DNA of 64,000 nt from the NCBI GenBank assembly GCA_029783825.1, contig JAREIK010000377.1:555830-619829 (forward strand). Direction: 5' to 3'. This DNA comes from Sapria himalayana. Its lineage: Eukaryota; Streptophyta; Magnoliopsida; Malpighiales; Rafflesiaceae. Below are positions 48,101-57,928 of this stretch, piece after piece. The notes under the pieces were generated by a model. That model did no database searches. It worked only from the letters and a program-made list of their open reading frames with translations, and was not told the origin of the DNA. Made by a program: the position numbers and the translations under genes. Position 1 is the stretch's first letter; every line of letters starts with the position of its first letter.

Positions 48101-49368
48101 AAATAGAGATAAAGAAAAATATGGAAAAATAAAATTAAAAGAAAAATGATAATGATAATGATAAAAAACGAAAGATAAAAGAAGATAATGAAAAACAGAA
48201 GAAGAATAAAAGGAAACAGAAGATAATGATAATGATAAAGATAAAAACGAAACAAATAATGATAAAAAAGAAAAAAATAATAATAAAAAAGAAGAAAAAC
48301 AAGTAGAAGAATACAAGGGGATGAAGAAAGAACTACTGCACTCCCAAAAAAAAATCAATAAGCACAAACAAATCGATAAGCACAACAGTCTGTGGTATGC
48401 CTTGCTGTTCAAAAAATAGTGGCTGCCTGGAAATAGTAAACTAACTACTTAACTTCCAAAAAAATAATTGCTGCCTAGAACTCAGAAAAAACAACGACTG
48501 CACTCCCAAAATCAATATCTGCCCATAACAAGGAAAAGTATCTGAAAACCTAGGGCACTTCCACTACAATACTGTTGAACCCATATCGCTACATTTGTAC
48601 AATCGGAATTTTGACGCCACACACCATACAAAACATCATAATAGTGGGTGCTAACTTGTTTCACATAATGGGTTTGTGACAATGAAACATGGTTGCCCAT
48701 CATGTTTGCACGTCTCTTGCCTTATTCAATTATTATGCATGCACTGCCACGTGCACTGTGCTAGTAGAGTGCATGTACTCTCTCTCTACAAACTCTAGGC
48801 TTTTCACTTCTCTAAGGTTCTGATTCGGATACAATGGTGAGAATTAGCCAAAAAACACAACAATCTAATAAATTCAATGGGGAAAAACATCTAAGTGCTG
48901 CCCTTATATAATCACCTAAAGGATTTGGGCAGCACACATGCTGAGTGTTTTTATTAATAATCAAATATAAAATATAAAACATTCATAAAAAAGGATCAAC
49001 TTGAAACATTAAGGATTTTTTATTTTAAGTTGCCTTTATTAGTTCAATATTGAACTAGAATTTGTTTTAGTCAAGATTAACTCAGTTTGCCATTTGCCTT
49101 TTTGTTGAAAAGTTTCTTTTCTTTATTTGTTGAAAACTTCCAATCCCATGTGATTGAAAAGATGTTACCTCTTGAACTTTTTGAAATCAGACCTGAAATG
49201 AATATGTACAGCCAAGCAGCATCTAATTTTGTTGCGGGTAATAACTTAGACGGGATGATCCAGCAAATTCTTGATGTGGGAGGGGGTTCCTGGGATAAAG
49301 ATACTGTTATTTGTGCTCTTCGTGCTGCTTTCAACAATCCAGAGAGGGCAGTTGAATATTTATTTACA
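38975..49368 (+). CDS. RAD23: RAD23-like ubiquitin receptor, partial (linker exons and UBA1 exon)
   Basis: Three exons are visible: 38975-39021, 39113-39238 and 49191-49368, with AG acceptors and GTGAGT, GTGCGT and GTAAGT donors. Phases join correctly (2, 2, then 0). The first two encode the Gln, Pro and Ala-rich linker ([16 protein letters not shown], then [15 protein letters not shown]...). The third encodes a UBA1 domain ([18 protein letters not shown], then [15 protein letters not shown]), unmistakable for plant RAD23, which escorts ubiquitinated proteins to the proteasome. The N-terminal ubiquitin-like domain and the STI1-like and UBA2 domains are not found in this window. The UBA1 donor after EYLFT is where families continue with GIPE. 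Relative to the usual family sequence, MGGG reads VGGG and RALRAA reads CALRAA, so it may be a degenerate paralogue. The third-exon acceptor at 49190 is the best of two choices. Confidence 0.8.
39022..39112 (+). other. RAD23: RAD23 short intron
   Basis: GTGAGT donor at 39022 and TTTTTTTTGCAG acceptor ending at 39112. This 91-bp length is typical for plants and contrasts with the 9.95-kb intron that follows. Confidence 0.75.
40090..42100 (-). pseudogene. hAT transposase pseudogene
   Basis: Minus-strand blocks match the better copies: C-terminal dimerisation at about 40180-40420, a middle domain near 40600-41050, CHVIN and FDN-like blocks around 41240-41370, the TIL.HDGSAI region at about 41410-41450, and BED to N-terminal remains at 41850-42090. 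It contains very many stops and is more decayed than any other copy except those of 16017-21020 and 63180-64000. Confidence 0.75.
42107..42137. repeat. ATT trinucleotide microsatellite
   Basis: About ten ATT units. Similar shorter arrays lie at 32119-32138 and 40857-40877 in equivalent positions of other hAT copies. Confidence 0.95.
42883..43124. other. Moderately GC-rich block between hAT end and LTR
   Basis: Not part of the LTR by comparison with 48838-49008, and outside the hAT terminus at 42882. It resembles worn subterminal hAT sequence (CCATGTT, GGCATGG and AGCCCACAT words) and may be an independent, older short insertion. No ends could be defined. Confidence 0.4.
43787..44229. mobile_element. 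427-bp miniature hAT derivative with exact duplication
   Basis: The element at 43795-44221 begins TATAGGTGTCAAGC and ends GGTTGATACATCTT. The flanking AGAAGAAT at 43787-43794 and 44222-44229 is identical. It is GC-rich, lacks coding capacity and interrupts the minus-strand copia body. The feature includes both duplications. Confidence 0.9.
44397..45135. mobile_element. Non-autonomous element with GAGCTTGTTCAC repeats
   Basis: The element at 44405-45127 (723 bp) starts TAGGGGTGTAACCGAGCCG and ends CGGCTACAGCCCTA. The flanks ATCTCATC (44397-44404) and ATCTTATC (45128-45135) agree at 7 of 8. The ends are loosely inverted (TAGGG.TGTA.CCGAGCCG) and rich in GCTCGGCTCG. Inside are many copies of a roughly 20-bp unit (CACGAGCTTGTT), and one block (CTCGGGCTCGG.T then TTTAACTTA.GAGCCTCAAA) occurs at about 44667 and 44983. 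The 8-bp duplication suggests hAT-type mobilisation but a different family from the TAGAGGTGTCAA elements. Confidence 0.85.
45530..45740 (-). pseudogene. Copia reverse-transcriptase fragment
   Basis: On the minus strand a WVFTVKMNP-like stretch (about 45700-45730) is followed by frame-broken sequence and then [11 protein letters not shown] (45541-45580), matching the copia pattern in which WVFKVK precedes the catalytic Y-V-D-D box. Tyr-Val is replaced by His-Ile. The frame is not continuous. Confidence 0.6.
46036..46135. repeat. Direct repeat within the copia, about 68-bp period
   Basis: ACAAGATTGTGTATGCCTTC then TTTTTG occurs twice, at about 46040 and 46108, identical over roughly 27 bases. 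Confidence 0.85.
47835..48310. repeat. Long purine-rich (A/G) tract in the copia
   Basis: About 475 bp composed almost wholly of A and G on the plus strand, with a few interspersed T. The open frames of up to 199 codons on the minus strand here (Phe, Leu, Ser and Tyr-rich) are artefacts of this composition. Strong polypurine asymmetry could allow triplex or other non-B DNA. Confidence 0.9.
48838..49008 (-). repeat. 5' LTR of the copia (minus sense)
   Basis: On the minus strand it starts TGTTTCAAGTTGATCC and ends GGCTAATTCTCA, the TG...CA form of LTRs, and is followed by a degenerate initiator-Met primer-binding site. It matches the split LTR at 39286-39348 and 43125-43200. Confidence 0.6.
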
Positions 49369-51929
49369 GTAAGTCCTTTCTACTCACCATTTATAATGTA
49401 CAGGTCACTAAGTCTGTTTTGTGTAATTTGCACATATACGAAGAAATTAAAGGTTCATTTATTTGTATATGTGTAACAATCTATTCTTGATTTTTCTTCT
49501 ATGGATTTTAGTTCATTACAACTATTAGAAATGAATCATGAATATTCCATCTCTTTGATTCAACTGTTGATTGCTACCCATTCATGCCTTGTGATTTTAG
49601 GTCATTCTTTTCCCATTAAGAATTGCAAACATGTTTTTATTATTGAATTAGCAAGTGTAGATATTTAGTCACCTTGAAAGTTTTACTGTAAATATTTGTT
49701 CATATTTCTAGTCATATCCCATTGGGTGATCCCTGAGAAAACAACTTGAGCCAATGAATTTATTGTCAAAAAAATTGTCTTTCTTTGTCTTTTCATAACC
49801 TTCTTCAATTTAACATTTTTAATATTTGTTGCTTCAAAAAGCCTAGTCGAATGTTTATATTTGGCGTGCATTGTATCATATATTAATTTTTTTGATGTGT
49901 GTCTAGTAATTATTTGTCTTAAATACATATATAATATAAATTTTAACAAGATAAATTCTACATATCATTTTAAATGTATCAATACATAATAGTGAAATAA
50001 AATTGAAATATGAAAAAATCTATGCAATTCATAAATAACTTACAAAATAAAAAAAAGTAAATAAAAAAAATATATTATTCATAAATAATTGAAATATGAT
50101 GTAACAATATCACATGATGTTACTATATTAAAATGTAAGTCACGAAATTAAAAGCTATTTGATTTTTTATTTTCTCAAATCTGTAACATATTATTTTCTA
50201 TTTTGGTAATTTTGAAAAAATCACCTTAATTAAGTGTATTATTGTCATAAAATTGATTTAACATTGTCATCTCAATGAGAATCTCTTTATTTTTTTTTTC
50301 TTACTTATAGTCATTCACACTATTATCACTGTTAATCAAGTAAATATAGTTGATAGAGCTGTGCTAATTTTATATTTTTCTTAATTATGGTTATATATAA
50401 TATGTATCTGGTTACTCAAGTATTAATGTTACATTTATTTTTATTATTGTTATTAATCTTTAAAAATGTTATGAAGCATGTGTTGAGTTACATTGTATAA
50501 ATTAAGCATAATTATATATATAAATATATGATCTAGTTAATTTATCATTGTTAAATCATATGCAAGGCAATACATTTATCATGAATTTTATAAAATTGGA
50601 TATGAATTCTTTGTAAGTTGTTTTATATTAAATAGTAAATACTATGAAACAATTACATTTTATTAAAAAATAGAACTGTATGAATTAAATTAAGTGATTT
50701 AAAAAATAATTAAAATTTAAATTACTAATTTTATGGATGTCAAAATAGGTTAATGCGACCCTATTATATGGCTTGTCCAAGCTATAGGGCGGTTGATCCA
50801 TCATTACCCACTTTGTACCATGATTTGTTGTGGGTCATGTTGAGTTAGACATGATTTGTCATTTTTTTTATTAATTTTTAGTTTTTTATAAAAATATTTA
50901 ATTTTAATTGGTAGGAAGTTTGCTAATTTTTTATGATTTTTTGATTAAATATTAGTTTAATATAAATTAAGCATAAAAAATAATTTATAAATATTATTTA
51001 AACAATAATTTAATTATACAATTATATGAGATTATAAAATAAAATCAGAATTAAAATTTTATTAATGATTCTATCATTAAAAATCTTACTAAGAAAAAAA
51101 TCTTTGCGTTCAATTTTTAGTAATAAAAAAGTATAATTTTAATTTATTTATAAAGCACAATTAAAATTCAAAAAAAAAGTAGATACTTAATATTTGTAAT
51201 AAGAGATACATGACTCATTTTATGTAACTTTATTGAATTATTTTTAATTTTAATTTTGATAAAGTTTTTTATATTGAAGATAAATATGACTGACGACTCT
51301 AATGTGTTCCTCATAAAAATTTAACTCTTCACAATTCATAATAAAATTCATCGCTAAAATTAATCAACATAGATTTTTTTTTTGTTATTATTGAATCATG
51401 CTAAAATATAATAACTCTTATGTAAGTATAGTTGTTTTTTATTTGACATCTTTTATGTCTTGTTTAATTCATATTTTTTATACTACAAGGTAATAAATAT
51501 TGTTTCTTCACTAAACTCCATACATATTTATCCATGGTGCAAGTAATATCATTCTTATTTCTTTTAACTCTACATATTTATGTTTATATCATATTGGAGC
51601 TTGTATTTTATGGCGAGATTTCTAATAATATTGATTAAGAAAATATTAATGTAAACTATTTTTTCTTATATTGTTTTTTGTACATATATAATATTTGTTA
51701 TATAGTTTGTGAAATTCGATGACTTTGAGGATAACTATTCTTTAGATTTAATGAGTTTTGATTCATCTCATTGTATTTAACATGAGTAGAATATTAAAAT
51801 TCTAATATTTTAGTATTTTACTTATCTGTTAAAAGTTTCTTGTGCTTTCTTCGTTATTTTTGTTGTTGTCTTATAATTTCGTAATTTTTTGTTGGTTAAG
51901 TTATGACTGATGGTTCTAAGCATAGTTGG
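49369..51929. other. AT-rich region following the RAD23 UBA1 exon
   Basis: It begins with the GTAAGT donor of RAD23. No further RAD23 exon (GIPE, STI1 or UBA2) was recognised. Around 50735-50870 a slightly GC-richer patch (TGGATGTCAAAATAGG, GGGCGGTTGATCC) resembles a worn hAT terminus and may be the left end of the DUF659 element. Confidence 0.45.
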
Positions 51930-53660
51930 AATCTTTTTCATTGATTGTGAGAAATGAATTTTAAAAATTAAATATATTGATGCCGTGGTAGAAGAAATTG
52001 GGAAAGAGAATATTGTGAAAGTCATTTCTGATAATATTACTAATTATGTGAATACTGGAATGAGACAAATGAAAAAAGGAGAAGATCGTGGTGGATTCCT
52101 TGTACTGCACATTGTATTGAATTGATATTTGAAGATATTATAAACATAAATGTTCATATTACTACACTTGCTCGAGCTATGCAAGTAGTGAAATTCATAT
52201 ATGAGCATACTATGATTCTTAGATTGATGAAAATATTTACAAAAAATCATGAATTTTTTCGTCCTGCAATTACACGATTTACTATTTTATTTCTTACTCT
52301 CCAAAATTTTTGTAAGCAAAAGTAAGCTTTTATAGTAATGTTCTCCTCATAAAAATGGTGTTTAAGCAAATGGGCTAAAAAGGTTGAATGTATGAAAGAT
52401 TGAATTACAGTGTTGTTTGATTCAAAAATTTGGCCTCATGTTGCTTTTTGTATAAAGATCACTGTTTCATTAGTTAGTGTATTGAGAAAGATTGATTTAG
52501 AGCAAAGACCAACTATGGTTATATTTATGAGCTAATAGATTCAGCTAAAGAGAAGATTGCATTGAATTGTGATGACATTGAGACAAAATGTGGCTCAATT
52601 TGGAGAAAATTTGATACAAGATAGACTCCACAACTTCATCGATCTTTACACTCAGCAGGTTACTATCTTAATTCTCAATTGTGGTATGGTGATAAGTTCT
52701 CTAATGTTGATGAGGTGAGGAAGAAATTATTTGAATGCACGGATAGGATGTTGGATTATCAAGAATGTTTAAATGCTGACATTCAGTTGGACTCATTTGA
52801 CCAAGCAATGGGTAAACTTGGGAGTCATATTGCTATTGATTCTTGAACATTAAGAAGTCCTACAAGTCGGTGAATGTGTTTTGGGGGTTTAACACCAGAG
52901 TTACTAAAGTTTGCTATTCGAGTCCTTAGCCATACTTGTAGTGCTTAGGGATGTGAAAGAAATTAGAGTACATTTGAATCAGTAATATTTTTATTTTTGT
53001 AAATTTTTATACATATATTTCTATTTTAATATTAGAGAACTTTATTTCATTTTAACATATATATATTTTTTATTTTTCTATTTACAGATACATAAAAAAA
53101 AAGACTTGAACATCAAATGTTAAATGCTCTTGTGCATGTAAAGCACAACACTAGATTGAGAGAATAGAGTCTACAAATGAAACAAAATATTGATCATATT
53201 TTGATAGAGAAGATTGATTCAGATGATGAATGGATTGCAGAGAATGAAGATCCTCTCCTCCCACTTGATTTTTGTTGGCTTCAAAGTGCTGAGTTATTCA
53301 ATGTTGATGCTATTAGAGTTATGTCATCTAACTCTCAACATACTCAAGAATCATCAGATTACATAATTTCTTCAGATTCTTATAAAAAGAAACATAATGA
53401 AGTAACAAGTAAGTACTCAAAAATTTAAGTTATATTTGATTAAATTTAATAAAAAAATTATAATATTTATACCTAATTAATAATTTATACTAGGTACATG
53501 TGAAGGCAGAGACAAAGAGAATGAGTTCAATTTAATACTAATTGATGAAGATGAAGATTTATATAAAATGATGATACATGATAGTGAACATTTACCTACT
53601 TTTGATATATTGAATGAGGATGATGATAACATTGATGATAATATTTTAAAATGAAACAAT
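51930..53660 (+). pseudogene. DUF659-type hAT transposase pseudogene
   Basis: Plus-strand fragments, read piecewise, match the plant DUF659 and hAT-dimerisation transposase family, a lineage distinct from the BED elements above. They include KVISDNITNYVNTG-like (about 52015-52060), an HCIELIFEDI..INVH block with TTLARAMQVVKFIYEHTMIL (52110-52215), RPAITRFTILFLTLQ (about 52260-52305), KWAKKVE (52370), FDQAMG.LGSHIAIDS (52795-52845), FGGLTPELLKFAIRVLSHTCSA.GCERN (52880-52965) and a C-terminal acidic tail (53177-53428). Stops and a frame shift separate the pieces. A GTAAGT at about 53409 may mark a terminal intron. Such proteins normally act as DNA transposases. This copy is inactive. Confidence 0.85.
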
Positions 53661-53799
53661 TTACTTTATTTCATATTTTATAAATTTGTTATAACTTTTT
53701 GTTAAAGTTTGAACTAATATATATTTTTTAATTATATTAAAATGTTTTCATGTTTTAATTTATGTTATTTTATTTTATATATTTTAAATAATAAATTAA

Positions 53800-53912
53800 T
53801 TATATATTGTGAGGATCAAAAAGCTTCTGCCTCAATGCCTTGAAACTTATATCTCACCTCACGAATACAAAAATGTCTCGCCTAACGCTTTTGCCTTTTA
53901 AAATATTAGTTG
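53800..53912. other. Possible right end of the DUF659 element
   Basis: GCCTCAATGCCTTGAAAC, CTCGCCTAACGC and TTTTGCCTTTTA words form a short GC-richer patch typical of the ends of some plant hAT elements. No matching left end or duplication was found. Confidence 0.3.
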
Positions 53913-53999
53913 TTATTGATCTTGATGTGTCTTTAAAGTTATTGCAACTTTTATATCTATAGAGAGGACATTAAAATTAATGCCTTTTGCATTTTTTCA

Positions 54000-54400
54000 A
54001 ATAAGTTTTCTTTAAAGGTCGATCTCATACCATGGAAATTACGAGGTTAGAGATTTAATTTTTTAGAGTGTGATGGCAACTCATATATTAATTTTGATGG
54101 AACTTGCTTCCTTATAGTGACTACTTTTAAAATCATTGGCTCTCTTTATTAGGAAATTTCTGTATCATATGTTATTTTTCTTTCAATGTTGGAAAGGGTT
54201 CCTCCAAGTTGGAGTGATAATTTCTTATAAATACATTCCTTTGTCCTCATATTTTCTTCGGACAATATTGTTATTGAGCATGTTTTGTCAAGTCTTTTAA
54301 GTTATAGGTGCACATTATTAGAAAGCATGCCTAGGTGCTTGAGCAACTAAGGATGTGCTTGTTTAGTTCACTCGTGGATGAGTGTGCCTCTTTCTTTTAT
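54000..54400 (+). pseudogene. Copia gag fragment
   Basis: Around 54186-54225 the plus strand reads LERVPPSWSDNFL, the conserved copia Gag motif (L..LPPSW.DF...L), followed by a stop where the family has KHK. Upstream frames are broken. A small fragment with no LTR. Confidence 0.55.
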
Positions 54401-55189
54401 ATGTGCTTTTCCCTTGGTATGTTCCAATCTATAAATAGTGATAGAGTAAGTAAGTCGAGTGGTGAACCAAATAAAAAATATTTTGAGTAGAATTATAATC
54501 AACTACTCAATGAAATTGATGCTAATTTTCTTTTATTTTTATTTGTGGAAAAATTACCTTGGCAAGTATATATATATATATATATATGGACACATATTTA
54601 AGAATAATATTTAATTGGTCATTTTAAAATTGTTGGTAAATGTTTCAATTGTCTTGTACATGTTATAGTAAAAAGGATTGTATGTTTATATTCAAAAATA
54701 ATAATGTATATGAAAAGAAAAAAATATAAACAAATATGTTTTTGGATGTCAAGATTAACTATTTGGTGGTGAAATAAAAATTAAATATGTGCCATAAAAG
54801 AATGTAATAGAGATGGTAATTGATGAGCGAGTTGTAACATGATATTATCTACATGGAAACAAAATATAAAATTCTTATGAACTACTTTTTTACTCATGGT
54901 TTATAAATAATAGTGCCTACTTGATTGAGACAAATACTAAATAGTATACATAAAAAAGAGCAAGAGATAAATATTATGCACGAGTTAATATATGGATGCA
55001 TGAGACATCAGACTAATTTATTTAACTTTATTGCTGTTATCCTATATGTGAGGAGATTGTATTGTATGAGATGAGTGTAAAAAGTGTTAGTGATAATGAA
55101 ATTAGAATGATAAGTCTCAACACAAAATTGATTTATATTAAATATTTTATAAAATATCATTTAATTGATTGTACCAAATAATATTCTAT
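54401..55189. other. AT-rich interval, nothing recognised
   Basis: It contains an AT microsatellite at 54567-54587. No coding motif supported. Confidence 0.5.
54567..54587. repeat. TA dinucleotide microsatellite
   Basis: About ten uninterrupted TA units. Confidence 0.95.
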
Positions 55190-55760
55190 TGTATACCATG
55201 GATGAAGGCTGTGAGAATCGAGTTGTAGAGAATAATATTATTCAAATCATTACAAATGATGATTAAAATTTGGTATAATTATTACAATTTTTATTTTTAA
55301 AATATATTAAAATTTTGAAGTTCAATTTTTATTTTTAAAATATGGTATAATATTATTCTAAAATATAATATGCATCTTTTTTATCTGATAATTTTGTTAG
55401 AATTGAAACATCTCTTCTATGTAATTTGTGATGTATTGCAAATATTATTTTGATTTGATGTTAAAGACTAATGAAAGTTTTCTAGTATCAAGAATATATG
55501 GAAGAAGTATATTGTACTTAATGATTATTTAATGTCATGGCTAATCAACATGTTGAGTTAATTTACTAGGAAGAGAGTTATTTTTGCAGTAGACATAATT
55601 TATGATTGCCTTTCTCACATTGACTATGTTGCACGAGCAAAAAAATATTTTTAGAATCATGTTAATGACTTGATTAATCTTGGAACACCAAAGTTTATTG
55701 CTTGAAGGTATTTAATTTTGTAGTTCATATTTTTTAACCTTTTGATGGTTAAAACAAAAT
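55190..55760 (+). pseudogene. Possible second DUF659-like hAT fragment
   Basis: MDEGCENRVVENNIIQIITNDD (about 55199-55265) resembles the VGEENVVQIVTDNAS block of DUF659 transposases, and CKYYFDLMLK (about 55437-55466) resembles HCIDLMLEDIGK. Extensive AT-rich interruption and stops. Low confidence. Confidence 0.35.
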
Positions 55761-55984
55761 GCTAATTGACATGTGTATGAAAATATTAATTGCATTAAAA
55801 AGAGAACTACTATGAGTTTGATGAAATAAAAGAAAAATAAACATTGTGATCAAAATCATTATATTTGGTTTGTCTAACGATATAAATGTCATGATGTTTA
55901 TTATAGATCTGAAAAAAATAAGAAAAAATTCTGATTACATTAATTTTTTATTCAAATGTATTGATTTTTTTGAGAATAAGTTTA

Positions 55985-56492
55985 TGTAATTATAGAGGTG
56001 TCAAATGGATGTGCTGTGCCTGCGCGTGTAAATAAGTTTTTGTGATTGCCTTTCTCACATTAATTTTGGGGAAGGGAGGTGTGCTCCACGTGTGGTGAGT
56101 CCACGTGGGTTTGGACAATCCCATGTGGACGCCCTCAGCCAAACATGTGGCAGATTTTTTTTAATCTGCCACGTGTAAAAGGCAGGGCATTTTTTAAAAA
56201 AATAACCAGGCGGGTAGGGCGTGGTCCAATCAAACCTTCCCTGAAACCTGGTTTGAGCACAGCAGCCTACCGTGCTGCTGGACCGTGCCTACAGGCCAGG
56301 AAGCTGGGTCGTGCCTGACCCGACATGAGGTCCAGCACCCCCCTGGCCCAGCATGGCATGAGCCGTGTCTCGAGCCGGCACGGCACGGCACAAGTCCAGG
56401 CAAAGTTCTGGACCGTGCCATGCTGGGCCAAGCAAGGCTAAGTTGGGCTTTGGCCCGGACCACCCGGCCCACTTTCCACTTTTATGTAATTA
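55985..56492. mobile_element. 492-bp miniature hAT derivative with exact duplication
   Basis: The element at 55993-56484 begins TAGAGGTGTCAAATGG and ends CCACTTTCCACTTTTA. TGTAATTA flanks it exactly at 55985-55992 and 56485-56492. Inside are a strong hairpin (56147-56172) and a 22-base segment nearly identical to flanking sequence at 55597. No coding capacity. The feature includes both duplications. Confidence 0.9.
56143..56176. repeat. Hairpin with 14-bp arms in the miniature element
   Basis: ACATGTGGCAGATT and AATCTGCCACGTGT pair at 13 of 14 positions around a six-T loop. ACGTG/CACGTG-type words are in the arms. Confidence 0.9.
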
Positions 56493-56739
56493 TAGCTTTG
56501 TTTAATTTATTTTATATAATTATAGTTTTTTAATTAAATATAAATTTTTTTATTCTTAATGTCTATAATGTTAATATTATTTAATGATGAGATGCATTAA
56601 GAGATTCATCTTTGGATTTACAAAGGTGTATTTTGGATGTTATGAATTTTTTATGTAGTATATTAGTGTATGAAAGAAGTTCTAATATTTTGAAAATACT
56701 AGTTTCAAAATTATTTATAATATTATTGTTCGGCGCCAT

Positions 56740-57130
56740 TAAAATAGACGTGGTGAGTGACCTGTTTTTGTTGTCCATCAGGGCCACCATTCCATGCTGG
56801 GCCTGGCACTGCAAGACAGCCTTGCTGTGCTGGGCTGGCACTGCAGAAAAACAGAGCGACCCAGCATGGCACACAGGCCCAATTAGAAACTGGCTGGCAC
56901 TTGTTGTGCTGGGCTGGGTAATTCTGGAAAAAAATGGCATGGTCCGGCCCCATAGGCATGGTCCATACCTGGCCCACAACATTTTTGGCCCGACACGTGC
57001 TTGATCCAGCACACTCCTGACCCATGATCGCTTGGGTGTGGTGCAGTTCAGCAACAGGCTAACCTGGGTTTGAACTAGGCGAGGCAGGCATGCCTAGCCA
57101 GGTCCCAGCTGTGGCTCCTGAGTTTTGACT
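56740..57130. other. Isolated GC-rich hAT-like subterminal sequence
   Basis: Dense GCTGGGC, GGCACTGC and GGCCC words like those in hAT ends, but no TAGAGGTGTCAA terminus or duplication. Open frames on both strands are composition shadows. Possibly an element partner for the orphan right end at 57928. Confidence 0.45.
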
Positions 57131-57377
57131 AATGATTACTTTACAGCTTCAGGGCCCAGGCCTTGGACTCATGTGGGCTGTAGTGTAGGCTGTGGCCTGG
57201 CTCGTGATGTGGGTAGTGTATGTAGACTGTCGTGTGTGTCACCTGTCACTCATGTTGTGGCACTGTGCAGGGCAGCAGGGTTTAGGTGCTGGGCGTCTGG
57301 ACCTGTTGACTGTTGCATAAAATTAATGTATTATATGTAATACATGTGTTAATTGTTATATGTATTATATGTGTTTC

Positions 57378-57630
57378 TATATATCATCATCATCATCATC
57401 AATTAAGCTTTATTTTAATTATTTGGGGCCGGGCTTATAAATTATATTTTTTATTATTAGATGGTCCCTAACCAAATTGGGCCTTGCTCCATGTGCCAAT
57501 TACTTGGACCTCAAGGAAATGCATCCCAACACCATTCCAATTTTAGAGGGTAGTTGGTAGGATTCGAACTGCAACTCAAAAGTTGTGAGTTACGTATCAG
57601 GCTAACTCAACTATTATATGGTTGATTCTA
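57378..57630 (-). mobile_element. tRNA-derived SINE-like element
   Basis: Read on the minus strand, the 5' part (57630 to about 57545) is tRNA-like. It has GTTGAGTTAGCCTGATACG resembling an A box, a possible anticodon stem (AACTC ... GAGTT) and GCAGTTCGAATCC, one mismatch from the B box GGTTCGANNCC. The body continues through CCGGCCCCAAATAATT and ends in a tandem TGA (GATGATGATGATG) tail at 57380-57397, as SINEs often do. Flanking CATATAATA occurs near both ends but not in exact register. Confidence 0.55.
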
Positions 57631-57719
57631 ATTAATTCTGTAAAAAATAATGTTAAAGTTTTTAACTTTTTTTAGTTTTAAATCTTTATTTATAATCTTT
57701 ATCTATTTTTTTAGATAAT

Positions 57720-57928
57720 TTAGGGTTTTGTCCGACCGGGCCGAACCTGGCGAACCATTCCTTGGGCCTCTGTAGTGGGCTCGTGCCGGGCTGAACCTCC
57801 ACAAAACCATGCTGGGCCAGGCATGTCATGGTTACTGTACCGTGCCGTGCCTGGCTCGACACGAATACATGGTCGGGCCTGTAAAAAATGGGCCGGGCTG
57901 GCCCGGCACGTTCAGTTTAACACCTCTA
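57720..57928. mobile_element. Orphan right end of a hAT element
   Basis: It ends CAGTTTAACACCTCTA at 57928, preceded by GGCCCGGCACG sequence. The left partner was not found with confidence. TTTAGGGTTTTGTCCGACC at 57719 may be a worn end. No duplication detected. Confidence 0.5.

Larger units (their letters stand above)
39286..49008 (-). mobile_element. Minus-strand Ty1-copia retrotransposon with nested insertions
   Basis: The upstream LTR (minus sense) lies at 48838-49008, followed by a primer-binding-like sequence (CCATTGTATC then TCAGAACC on the minus strand). The other LTR is at 39286-39348 plus about 43125-43200, split by a hAT. Both LTRs share the CCAAAAAACA.AACAATCTAATAA block and the GGCAGC.CACATGCT block followed by TTATTAATAATCA. 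The interior encodes, on the minus strand, a decayed reverse-transcriptase block (WVFTVKMNP-like near 45700 and [13 protein letters not shown] at 45541-45580). No frame is intact. I found no convincing 5-bp target duplication, so boundaries are approximate. Confidence 0.7.
39239..49190 (+). other. RAD23: RAD23 intron enlarged to 9952 bp by mobile elements
   Basis: Donor GTGCGT at 39239, acceptor AAATCAG ending at 49190. Only about 47 bp at the 5' side (39239-39285) and about 180 bp at the 3' side (49009-49190) look like original intron. The rest is a minus-strand copia with its own nested insertions. Confidence 0.7.

Noticed and set aside
47813..48412. 199-codon open frame on the minus strand rich in Phe, Leu, Ser and Tyr
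   Set aside because: It is the reverse strand of a purine-rich tract. Codon content simply mirrors TTT, CTT, TCT and TAT words, with no domain.
57545..57620. A functional tRNA gene on the minus strand
   Set aside because: It has B-box and anticodon-stem-like sequence but the acceptor stem and A box are poor and a repeat body and tail follow, so a SINE-like element is more likely.
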